Origin: Nitrospirota bacterium
GTDB lineage: Bacteria > Nitrospirota > Nitrospiria > Nitrospirales > Nitrospiraceae
Assembly: GCA_030645475.1 (NCBI GenBank)
Contig: JAUSMA010000014.1
Span: forward strand, 62,001-126,000
Length of the DNA: 64,000 nucleotides
Direction: 5' to 3'
Below are positions 34,439-42,327 of this stretch, piece by piece. Below the pieces are notes generated by a model. The model was not told where the DNA came from and did no database searches. It saw nothing but the letters and a program-made list of their open reading frames with translations. Numbering within the stretch: the first letter of the stretch is position 1; each line of letters opens with the position of its first letter. The position numbers and the translations under genes were made by a program.

Positions 34439-34466
34439 TTGACATGCACATCATAACTAAGAGAAT
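34439..34466 (+). promoter_or_regulatory. candidate promoter for RNA element B
   Basis: TTGACA (34439-34444), a 16-bp spacer and GAGAAT (34461-34466) could start a transcript just upstream of the two-hairpin element at 34505. The -35 is perfect and the -10 matches four of six positions. If real, element B is an independent small RNA. Confidence 0.35.
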
Positions 34467-34504
34467 CATGCGGCCTTCAGGCTGAAAGATCGGTCTCCTG
34501 CTCA

Positions 34505-34590
34505 CATACACCAGCCCTGAAGTGGGAGTTGTGCCTTCCCACTTCAGGGGCGGGGACCCTCTCGTCCTCCTGAGGCCCTCCGCCCTCTCA
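34505..34590 (+). ncRNA. structured RNA-like element B (two hairpins, UCCUCCU loop)
   Basis: Hairpin 1 is a perfect 13-bp stem CCCTGAAGTGGGA (34515-34527) with its complement (34537-34549) around a nine-base loop. Hairpin 2 (34549-34584) matches that of element A at 34 of 36 positions, with loop TCCTCCT at 34565-34571. It lies after the zinc-ribbon gene at 34226, in the gap between convergent operons. A short ATAGGG/CCCTAT stem follows at 34605-34619 without a T-tract. No known RNA family was recognised. Confidence 0.6.
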
Positions 34591-34637
34591 TTCGAACAGG
34601 GATAGGGAAACCCTATAGCGCCACGAGGAAAGATCCG

Positions 34638-35108
34638 CTACTTCTTGATCTGCTCGGCGAGATACCGGTCGAGGCCAACCTGACCGATCGTCCTGAGCTG
34701 GGTCTCAAACCAATCGACATGCTCCTCCGAGTCGACCACCATGTCTTCCATCAAGTGGCGGGTTGTGAAATCTCCACCCTTGGCACAATGGACAATGGCT
34801 TTTCGGAGGGACTCGACATCTTCACGTTCAAATCCCAGATCTGCCTTGAACAGGTCTTCCACCGTGCGCCCCGCCCCCACCTGATCGAGATGCGCGACAT
34901 CCGGGGTCCCGTCCAAATAGAGAATGTGATCGATCAGGCCGGAGGAATGACTGACTTCCTCTTGCGCCAAATGGCTGAAGTGTTCATGCAGTCGCTCATA
35001 ACCCCAATTCTTACACATGGCCGCATGCAGCAGGTATTGGTGTACGGCCGTCAGCTCCGACTTCAAGACCTGATTGAGGAACTCGACGACGCCTTCCTTG
35101 GCTTTCAT
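34638..35108 (-). CDS. bfr: bacterioferritin subunit, heme ligand lost
   Basis: A 156-residue ferritin-like subunit. Using E. coli Bfr numbering, it keeps Glu18 (KSELTAVHQ), Glu51, His54 and His130, but position 52, the heme-binding methionine, is valine. Glu94 is lysine and Glu127 is serine, so the ferroxidase site is also not fully standard. The C-terminal IGQVGLDRYLAEQIKK is typical. A longer reading frame reaches 35273, but ATG 35108 fits the family N-terminus MKAKEG. It lies eight bases after the other bacterioferritin gene, in the same operon, so a mixed 24-mer is likely. Confidence 0.88.
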   Translation of the reverse strand: MKAKEGVVEFLNQVLKSELTAVHQYLLHAAMCKNWGYERLHEHFSHLAQEEVSHSSGLIDHILYLDGTPDVAHLDQVGAGRTVEDLFKADLGFEREDVESLRKAIVHCAKGGDFTTRHLMEDMVVDSEEHVDWFETQLRTIGQVGLDRYLAEQIKK

Positions 35109-35116
35109 GATCGCCC

Positions 35117-35593
35117 TCAGCTCTCTTTCTTGATCTGTTCGGCGAGATAGTTCTCCAGGCCGACCTGCTTGATCGTTTCCATCTGCGTTTCGATCCAGTC
35201 GATATGCACATCGACATCCTTCGCCATATCTTCGAACATGTGGCGGGTCGTGAAATCCAGAACCTTCGTGCAATGGACGATGCCTTCGTTCAGCAATGTC
35301 AGCATTTCCTGCTCAGCTTTGAGGTCGAGCTTGAGCTGCTCAGGAACCGTTTCCCCCACCTGGACGGTATTCATGCGTTGTACGTTCGGCACACCTTCCA
35401 GATAGAGAATGTGCCCGATAAGTTCATCGGCATCCTTCATCTCGTCGATGCTGCGCTCCCGCACTGTATGCTGGAGCCGCTCATAGCCCCAGTTCTCACA
35501 CATCTTGGCATGGACGAAATATTGATTGATCGCGGTCAGATCTGCGGTCAGCACCTTATTCAGGACGTTGACGACACCCTCTTTTGCTTTCAT
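35117..35593 (-). CDS. bfr: bacterioferritin subunit, heme-binding, degraded ferroxidase site
   Basis: A 158-residue ferritin-like subunit, first gene of the pair. It retains Met52 (SIDEMKDAD), the heme ligand, and Glu51, Glu94 and His130. Three ferroxidase positions are changed relative to E. coli Bfr: Glu18 is Asp, His54 is Asp and Glu127 is Val. Its loss pattern complements that of the downstream gene. Paired bfr genes of Neisseria, Pseudomonas putida and Magnetospirillum show comparable division of labour. A good promoter lies about 120 bp upstream. Confidence 0.9.
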   Translation of the reverse strand: MKAKEGVVNVLNKVLTADLTAINQYFVHAKMCENWGYERLQHTVRERSIDEMKDADELIGHILYLEGVPNVQRMNTVQVGETVPEQLKLDLKAEQEMLTLLNEGIVHCTKVLDFTTRHMFEDMAKDVDVHIDWIETQMETIKQVGLENYLAEQIKKES

Positions 35594-35675
35594 GGTTTCT
35601 CCCCTTTCTTACGTTGGATTGGCCCTCATCGTTAGGGGCGCACATGTGGGTCATCTAAGCCGAAGGCTCAGGCAG

Positions 35676-35717
35676 GACACATACATTCATTATCGGCACC
35701 TGCAGGCCATTCGTCAA
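35676..35717 (-). promoter_or_regulatory. bacterioferritin promoter with half Fur-like site
   Basis: On the minus strand TTGACG (35717-35712), a 17-bp spacer and GATAAT (35694-35689) form a near-consensus promoter. From 35694 downward the sequence starts with GATAATGA, a perfect half Fur box, and matches 12 of 19 positions over the full site. Whether Fur acts here is uncertain. Confidence 0.6.
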
Positions 35718-35845
35718 CCAAGCGGCAGGAGACAAGGCCGTCCATCAGCCGGCACCGATGACATGAATGTTCACTGTCGATTCAATCGAGGAGGCGAAGA
35801 AAGGGGCGAGACAACAGCCGTTGATCGAAATGGCGTGAACGATGC

Positions 35846-38224
35846 TTACCCGGCCTCGCGATAGCCGCATTCTTCGTCGCGGCATTGGACGCTTCGTCCA
35901 ACTTGTTTGGTCACTTTTTCAATGAGAAACGGGGCGCTGCAGGTCGGGCAGGCCTTGTTGATCGGACGATCCCACATGGCATATTCGCATGCCGGATATT
36001 TGCTGCAGGCAAAAAATGCCCGCGCGCCCTTCTTGGTGCGCTTCTGAACGAGATCGCCACCGCAGCCTGGCTGTGGGCATTTCACGCCCAGCGCAAGCGG
36101 CTTGGTCGTCTTGCATTCCGGGTACGCAGAGCAGGCAATGAACTTGCCAAATCGTCCAGTCTTCACCACCATCGGACTGCTGCATTTCTCGCACTTCTCA
36201 TCCGTCGTCAGCTCAATCTTCGGAACGATCTTAATGGTGCCATCCTCGAGCTTCTCGAAGTTCTGCGTGTTCTTGCAGGGCGGCTTGTCCTTATAGGCAG
36301 GGCAGGCGAGAAACTTTCCATTCCGTCCCCACTTAATCTCCATCATCTTGCCGCACTTCTCGCAGGGAAGATCCGTCGGTGGCTCCACCGTGTCCTTGGG
36401 GCCGGGAATGGTCTTGGCCTTCTCCAGATCCGTGGTGAAGGTCCCGTAAAACTCCCGCACGGCCGTCACCCAGGGTTTGTTGCCTTCTTCGACTGCGTCC
36501 AACTCCTCCTCCATGTGCGAGGTGAAGTCGACGTTGATCAGATCCGGAAATCCCTTCAGCAGGAAATCGTTGACAGTCCTCCCGGTTTCGGTGGGACCGA
36601 ACCGCCCATCCACCTTCTCGGCATACTTGCGATCCTGAATCGTGGAAATGATGCTCGCGTACGTGGATGGCCGACCAATGCCTTTTTCTTCCAATTCCTT
36701 GATCAGCAAGGCTTCGTTATACCGTGGCGGCGGCTGGGTGAAATGCTGTTTCGAGAGGACGCCCGGAACCGTCTGCCCCTCCAACGACACAAGCTGTAAC
36801 TTCTCTCCCTCGTTCAGCATCGGCAACTGACGTTCCGCCTCGTCTTCAACCTCCTGCTCGCCTTTTTGCTTCTGTGCGAGCAATTCCTTATCGACTCCCT
36901 CCATATAGACGATCGTATGGCCGGGAAACTTCACGACGGTGCCGGTCGAGCGGAAGAGAAACTTCTCCTTCGTCTTGACGGGGCTCGAGTCGACGCGAGT
37001 CACGTCGAAGATCGCGGGAACCATCTGCGAGGCAATAAATCGATTCCAGATCAACTGGTACAGCCGATACACATCCAGCTCTAAGTACTGCTTGATCGAT
37101 TCCGGATCACGGGACGCCGACGTGGGGCGAATCGCTTCATGTGCTTCCTGGGCCGCTTTCTGCGTTTTATACAGGTTCGGCGTGGCGGGCAAATACTCGG
37201 CCCCGAACCGCTCCTGGATCACCTGACGCGCTTCGTTCATCGCCTCGGCCGAGATACGAGGAGAGTCGGTTCTCATGTAGGTAATGAGACCGGTCTGGCC
37301 TTCCGCCCCGATTTCGATGCCTTCATAGAGCTTCTGCGCCAACGTCATCGTTTTCTTCGACGAGAAATGCAGCTTGCGCGCCGCTTCCTGTTGCAGCCGG
37401 CTGGTGATGAAGGGGGCGACCGGATTCCGTTTCTTTTCTTTTCGCTCAATCGAATCGACGACGAACTCTTTCCCCTGGATGGCATCGACGATGCGCTGCG
37501 CGTCGGTCGCGGTCTCAATCGATGCGTCCTGTCCATTGACCTTCTGTAGCTTGGCCTCGAACGACGGAGGGTTGGTCCCGGACAACAGCACGGCAATCGA
37601 CCAGTACTCTTCCGCCCGAAACGCTTCTCGTTCCTGTTCCCGTTCGCAAATCAATCGCATCGCCACGGACTGAACCCGACCCATGCTAAGTCCGCGCCGC
37701 ACCTTGGTCCAGAGTAATTGGCTGCCTTGATAACCGACGATCCGATCCAGCACCCGGCGGGCCTGCTGCGCATTCACCAGTTTCATATCGACTTGCCCGG
37801 GCGACTGCAGTGCGCGCTTAATGGCCGATTCCGTGATTTCATTGAAGAGGACCCGGAACACCTTGCCCCCTGGTTGATCCTTCGATTTAGACTTGGGTTT
37901 GGACTTCGACTTTGATTTTGGCTTCTCGAGCAATTCCTGTTCGAGATGCCAGGCGATGGCTTCGCCTTCTCGATCGGGGTCCGACGCAAGATACACTTTG
38001 TCGGCCTCTTCCGCCTTTTTCTTAATATCCGCCAAAACCTTCGACTTCCCCTTGATCGTCACATATTGGGGCTCAAAATCGTGCTCCAGGTCAACGCCAA
38101 GCTTGCTGGTGGGAAGATCCTTAATATGTCCGACCGAGGCCATGACGGTATAGCCACGCCCCAGATACTTACTGATGGTGCGCGCTTTCGTCGGGGACTC
38201 GACAATGATGAGTGACTTGGCCAT
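35846..38224 (-). CDS. topA: DNA topoisomerase I
   Basis: A 792-residue type IA topoisomerase that relaxes negative supercoils. The N-terminal TOPRIM domain begins KSLIIVESPTKARTISKYLG and contains the acidic ASDPDREGEAIAWH. The active-site tyrosine is in GLITYMRTDSPRIS. The C-terminal 200 residues carry four Cys4 zinc ribbons (CEKCGKMM, CEKCSSPM, CPQPGCGG and CPTCSAPF starts). A lysine/serine-rich insertion (KPKSKSKSKPKSKSKD, about 97-112) is a low-complexity linker. The gene follows dprA at 75 bp on the same strand. Confidence 0.97.
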   Translation of the reverse strand: MAKSLIIVESPTKARTISKYLGRGYTVMASVGHIKDLPTSKLGVDLEHDFEPQYVTIKGKSKVLADIKKKAEEADKVYLASDPDREGEAIAWHLEQELLEKPKSKSKSKPKSKSKDQPGGKVFRVLFNEITESAIKRALQSPGQVDMKLVNAQQARRVLDRIVGYQGSQLLWTKVRRGLSMGRVQSVAMRLICEREQEREAFRAEEYWSIAVLLSGTNPPSFEAKLQKVNGQDASIETATDAQRIVDAIQGKEFVVDSIERKEKKRNPVAPFITSRLQQEAARKLHFSSKKTMTLAQKLYEGIEIGAEGQTGLITYMRTDSPRISAEAMNEARQVIQERFGAEYLPATPNLYKTQKAAQEAHEAIRPTSASRDPESIKQYLELDVYRLYQLIWNRFIASQMVPAIFDVTRVDSSPVKTKEKFLFRSTGTVVKFPGHTIVYMEGVDKELLAQKQKGEQEVEDEAERQLPMLNEGEKLQLVSLEGQTVPGVLSKQHFTQPPPRYNEALLIKELEEKGIGRPSTYASIISTIQDRKYAEKVDGRFGPTETGRTVNDFLLKGFPDLINVDFTSHMEEELDAVEEGNKPWVTAVREFYGTFTTDLEKAKTIPGPKDTVEPPTDLPCEKCGKMMEIKWGRNGKFLACPAYKDKPPCKNTQNFEKLEDGTIKIVPKIELTTDEKCEKCSSPMVVKTGRFGKFIACSAYPECKTTKPLALGVKCPQPGCGGDLVQKRTKKGARAFFACSKYPACEYAMWDRPINKACPTCSAPFLIEKVTKQVGRSVQCRDEECGYREAG

Positions 38225-38299
38225 GAAGACTCCGATTCGCTACGAGGGTGACCCTCTCATCCGTACCAAATAATACACATCCGTGCAACTGTTCGATAA

Positions 38300-39490
38300 T
38301 TATGTTCGAAGATACCGCTGTCCCGGCAGCTGTACGACTTGCTGTCGAAGCTCCAAGGACAAGAGCGCGGCCATCACGGTGGGCACCGGCATCCCTGTGG
38401 CAACGATCACGTCGTCCACGGTGAGCGGATCGTACGACAAGGCATCATACACCAGCTGTTCTTCTTTACCCAACTGATCGCTGGGCCCCTTCTTCGTCTG
38501 AAAAGGTTGCAGGCGCAGGCGTAGCGCCGGCTCCAGCTGCGGCAGCACCGCATCGAGGACATCCTGCGCCCGCTCGATCAAGGCCGCACCATCTTTGAGC
38601 AAGGCGTTCGTCCCGCGACTGGTGTCCTGCTTCACAAAACCAGGAACAGCAAAGACCTCTCGGCCTTGCTCAGCGGCCAGTCTCGCGGTAATCAACGATC
38701 CGCTGTTGATGGCCGCCTCTGTGACGATCACCCCCAGGGACAGACCGCTGATAATACGATTTCGCCGTGGAAAGTGGTGGCTATGGGGAGGCGCGCCCAC
38801 CGGCGCCTCAGATAGGATGGCCCCGCGTTCCTCAATCTGTCGGCGCAATCGGTCATGTTCCGGCGGATAGGTTCGATCGATTCCGCAGCCAAGAACGGCA
38901 ACTGTGCGCCCCTGCGCAGCAAGAGCGCCACGGTGGGCTGCCGCATCGACGCCGCGCGCAAGACCGCTCACCACAGTCATGCCCGCTGCCGCCAAATCGT
39001 GGCTGAGCTCTTCAGTCATGGCACGCCCGGCTGCCGTTGCCAGCCTGGCGCCTACGATGGCGATCGCCAGCTCATCCTGCTCCGTCAATGTGCCGGTGAT
39101 ATACAAGAGGGGTGGAGGATCCGCAATCATCTTCAGCCGCGCGGGATAGGTGAGGTCCAACACGCTCCGGACTTCAATATGCGCACGCTCGATCGCCCGG
39201 ATCTCCCGCTCAAGGGTCCGGCAGGCAGCACCATCAGGTCCACGCCGGATCGCGTCCGCCAGCTCCAGGCTGCACCCGCGTTGAATCAATTCATCACGGG
39301 AGGCGCCCAGGACAGCTTCTGGTGAGTGCCAGGCCCGAACGAGTCGAAGAACCGTCAGGTCCCCTACTCCATCGATCGCTTGCAGGCGGAGCCAGGACTC
39401 TAACCGAGCCCTAGTCATAGGCTGGCTCGAAGAAGGCCTCGCGACCTCAGCGGAGGAGTCCGCAGGTACAGAGTGGCTAGAAGGCGGCAT
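38300..39490 (-). CDS. dprA: DNA-protecting protein DprA
   Basis: A 396-residue DprA, which loads RecA on incoming single-stranded DNA during natural transformation. The N-terminal SAM-like region includes LRLQAIDGVGDLTVLRL, then the Rossmann core with AIVGARLATAAGRAMTEELSHDL, SGLARGVDAAAHRGAL, GCGIDRTYPPEH, FPRRNRIISGLSLGVIVTEAAINSGSLITARLA. The C-terminal winged helix ends the protein. The frame is open to 39592, overlapping rng; I use ATG 39490, with ATG 39418 as an alternative that better matches shorter homologues. It lies between rng and topA. Confidence 0.93.
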   Translation of the reverse strand: MPPSSHSVPADSSAEVARPSSSQPMTRARLESWLRLQAIDGVGDLTVLRLVRAWHSPEAVLGASRDELIQRGCSLELADAIRRGPDGAACRTLEREIRAIERAHIEVRSVLDLTYPARLKMIADPPPLLYITGTLTEQDELAIAIVGARLATAAGRAMTEELSHDLAAAGMTVVSGLARGVDAAAHRGALAAQGRTVAVLGCGIDRTYPPEHDRLRRQIEERGAILSEAPVGAPPHSHHFPRRNRIISGLSLGVIVTEAAINSGSLITARLAAEQGREVFAVPGFVKQDTSRGTNALLKDGAALIERAQDVLDAVLPQLEPALRLRLQPFQTKKGPSDQLGKEEQLVYDALSYDPLTVDDVIVATGMPVPTVMAALLSLELRQQVVQLPGQRYLRT

Positions 39491-39519
39491 AGGCCTCGTC
39501 GCATGGAAAACTGCAATCG

Positions 39520-41040
39520 TTACAGCACTGCGAGATCGTACTGTTCCAGATGCAAGTGTTCGTCCGGCATGACAATGATTTTTGCGGCACACTCGCGCTC
39601 CACGGCCTCAAGACCAGGCCGCTCTTCATCTTGCATCAGCCCGACGACTGAGGGATGGGCGCCGACGACGATCCGTTGCGGCTCGGGACCGCTGCCGATT
39701 CGGCGGACATCGCGGAAGATCTCATAGACCACTGTGGTCGGAGACTTCGTATAACCTCGTCCTTCGCAATAGTGACAGGGCTCTGAGAGCGAACGCAGGA
39801 GGTCCTCTCGCACCCGTTCACGAGAAATCTCGATCAACCCCAAGTCGGAAATTCTAGACACTCTAGTGCGGGCCTTGTCGGTGGACATCGCGTCGAGCAA
39901 CGCGTGATAGACCTTGTCGCGATTTTTCTCCCGTTCCATATCGATGAAGTCGACGATGATGATCCCGCCGATTCCGCGCAACTTCATCTGATAGGCCACT
40001 TCTTTCGCAGCCTCCAGATTATTCCGAAGAATCGTCTCCTCCTGATCGCGCTTTCCCACGAACCGGCCGGTATTGACGTCGATGACGGTCATCGCCTCCG
40101 TATGGTCGATCACGAGATGCCCGCCGGACTTGAGCCAGACTTTGCGGCTGAGCGCCCGCGCCATTTCCTGCTCCACGCCCAGATGATCGAACAGGCTTTC
40201 CTCTTTGTCGTAGAAGTGAATGCGCGAGGTCTGTTCAGGAGAGAATCGCTGCACGAAGTCACGGACGGCCTGATATTCCTCCCGCGAGTCGATCCAGAGT
40301 CGATCGACTTTCTTTCCGAACAGATCGCGCACGACGCGGAAGCTCAAGCTCAAGTCGGCATGGAGCAACGCCGGGGCCCCCTTCTGCTCACGCTTCGACA
40401 GAATGTCCTGCCAGAGCACATGCAAAAAGTCGACGTCGGATCGCAATTCGTCTTCTTTGACCCCTTCACTCACCGTACGGACAATGTAGCCACAGCCGGG
40501 ATGCCGGACACGCTTCATAATGTCCTTGAGCCTGGCGCGCTCCTCGTCACGGGCGATCCGGCGAGACACGCCGATGTGCTCCACGTTGGGCATGAAGACG
40601 AGATACCGGCCCGGGAGCGACACATAGGTCGTCACCCGTGAGCCTTTGGTGCCGATAGGTCCCTTGGAGATCTGCACCATCAGCTCCTGCCCTTCACTCA
40701 GCAACTGCTCGATCGGCTTGGAGCTTTGACGACGGGGGCCCAGCATATCCCCATCTTTGTCGGCATCCTTGTCGTCTTCATCCGCATCGACAAGCGTGTC
40801 GCCCGGCTCGGAGTCCAACGACAGATCCGACACGTGCATGAAGGCCGCCTTCTCAAGGCCGATATCCACAAAGGCCGCCTGCATGCCAGGCAAGACCTTC
40901 GCGACTTTTCCCTTATAAATGTTTCCGACGAAGTCCTTGTGCTTGGCGCGATCTCCGAAAAGATCCGTCACGACTCCGCCGTCCAAGACCGCCACGCGAG
41001 TTTCCTCGCGTGCGACTGTAATGGCAATTTCTACTCCCAT
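39520..41040 (-). CDS. rng: ribonuclease G/E family endoribonuclease
   Basis: A 506-residue RNase G-type enzyme that cuts single-stranded RNA, processing 16S rRNA and mRNA. An S1-like domain occupies about 35-125 (NIYKGKVAKVLPGMQAAFVDIGLEKAAFMHVSDL). An acidic insertion within S1 (DEDDKDADKDGDM) is unusual. The catalytic acids are in MTVIDVNTGRFVG and IVDFIDMERE, and the zinc-link CHYCEGRGYTKSP follows. No RNase E scaffold is present, so rng is the better name. ATG 41040 fits homologues. It follows the rod-shape operon after 171 bp. Confidence 0.93.
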   Translation of the reverse strand: MGVEIAITVAREETRVAVLDGGVVTDLFGDRAKHKDFVGNIYKGKVAKVLPGMQAAFVDIGLEKAAFMHVSDLSLDSEPGDTLVDADEDDKDADKDGDMLGPRRQSSKPIEQLLSEGQELMVQISKGPIGTKGSRVTTYVSLPGRYLVFMPNVEHIGVSRRIARDEERARLKDIMKRVRHPGCGYIVRTVSEGVKEDELRSDVDFLHVLWQDILSKREQKGAPALLHADLSLSFRVVRDLFGKKVDRLWIDSREEYQAVRDFVQRFSPEQTSRIHFYDKEESLFDHLGVEQEMARALSRKVWLKSGGHLVIDHTEAMTVIDVNTGRFVGKRDQEETILRNNLEAAKEVAYQMKLRGIGGIIIVDFIDMEREKNRDKVYHALLDAMSTDKARTRVSRISDLGLIEISRERVREDLLRSLSEPCHYCEGRGYTKSPTTVVYEIFRDVRRIGSGPEPQRIVVGAHPSVVGLMQDEERPGLEAVERECAAKIIVMPDEHLHLEQYDLAVL

Positions 41041-41211
41041 ACCCACCCCTTCCATTCAGGAGAACCGCCGAGCCGATGTGCAGGACGAACGCGGGGGAAT
41101 CCCCAGGTTCCGGCCTCCACTCGACACCTCATCGGCTGACGGTCCACACCATACATAATATTTGCACTTGCTCGATCCCGATTGATTCGAGACCGCACAA
41201 TCACCCGCTCG

Positions 41212-42327
41212 CTAAAAAAAACTTAATCGACGACGTTTGACATTCAAGAGCAGGCCGAGCGACGCCATTGTCATAATCGTCGCGCTCCCGCCGTAACTCA
41301 TGAGCGGAAGGGGAATGCCCACAATGGGAAACATCCCTGCCGTCATTCCGATATTGACCACCACGCAAAAACACAACATACAGATGATCCCGACCGCCAG
41401 CAGCGCCCCGAGCTGATCCTTCGCGCGCGCGACAATTTCCAATGACAGCCAGATCAACGTCACAAACAAGATCAAGAGCGCCAACACTCCGATAAATCCC
41501 CATTCCTCGGCAAAAACAGAAAAGACAAAGTCCGTGTGCCCCTCGGGCAAAAACTTCAATTGGCTTTGGGTCCCTCCGTAGAGGCCCTTCCCTGTCAGCT
41601 CTCCCGCGCCAATGGCAATTCTCGATTGGAGCGCATGGTATCCCTTGCCTCCAGGATCGTAGGCCGGATCGACAAAGGCCATAATGCGCTGCCGCTGATA
41701 ATCATGCAATGACCCCCACATCATCTCCCAGGCAAAGGGAAATAACATCAGCGAAAACAGGAGGATCACACCCAATGCCTTCGACCGCATCCCCACCATC
41801 AACAACATTGCGGCATAGACTGCCAAGAAGCTCAATCCGCTCCCTAGGTCCGGCTGCTTCAGGATCAGGAGCAGTCCCGGCAGGACCAATAACCCAGGGA
41901 GCACCACTCGCTGAAGCCAACCGACCCGTGGCGCCTTTGAATAGTAGTGCGCCAAGGTCACAATGAGCACCAGCTTCGCGAACTCCGATGGCTGGAACGC
42001 GAATGGCCCCATCGGGATCCACCGTTGCGCACCCCGGCTGCTTTTCCCCTCAAACAGCACCACCGCCAGCAGGACGAGGATGATGGCATAGGCAGGATAC
42101 GCTAACCGGGCGATTCGATGATAGTCCGAGAGCCACATCACCAGAAATGCGACCGTGCCGAGCACGATCCACACGATCTGTTTGGCATAAAACGGGAACG
42201 CAACGCCTTGGTCATGCGTCACGCTATAAATCGACAGAACGCCGACCCCCAGGATGACAAAGATCAGCCCGATAAAACGGAAGTCGAAATTGTCGAAGCC
42301 CCGGCTATTGATCACCCGATCGATCAT
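41212..42327 (-). CDS. rodA: peptidoglycan glycosyltransferase RodA
   Basis: A 371-residue SEDS-family polymerase with about ten transmembrane helices, which extends glycan strands during elongation. Family motifs include SRGAQRWIPMGPFAFQPSEFAKL (the catalytic region with the conserved SEFAK), LVLPGLLLILKQPDLGSGL, and the C-terminal GIPLPLMSYGGSATIM. It overlaps the upstream PBP2 gene by four bases, so the polymerase and transpeptidase are made together. Confidence 0.97.
   Translation of the reverse strand: MIDRVINSRGFDNFDFRFIGLIFVILGVGVLSIYSVTHDQGVAFPFYAKQIVWIVLGTVAFLVMWLSDYHRIARLAYPAYAIILVLLAVVLFEGKSSRGAQRWIPMGPFAFQPSEFAKLVLIVTLAHYYSKAPRVGWLQRVVLPGLLVLPGLLLILKQPDLGSGLSFLAVYAAMLLMVGMRSKALGVILLFSLMLFPFAWEMMWGSLHDYQRQRIMAFVDPAYDPGGKGYHALQSRIAIGAGELTGKGLYGGTQSQLKFLPEGHTDFVFSVFAEEWGFIGVLALLILFVTLIWLSLEIVARAKDQLGALLAVGIICMLCFCVVVNIGMTAGMFPIVGIPLPLMSYGGSATIMTMASLGLLLNVKRRRLSFF

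Noticed and set aside
34480-34640. Possible cobalamin riboswitch on the minus strand of element B (AGCAGGAGACC resembles the B12 box)
   Set aside because: No gene lies downstream on that strand, the other conserved riboswitch parts are missing or misplaced, and element A lacks the box.
35109-35273. N-terminal extension of the second bacterioferritin
   Set aside because: It overlaps the 3' end of the first bacterioferritin out of frame; MKAKEG at 35108 fits the family start.
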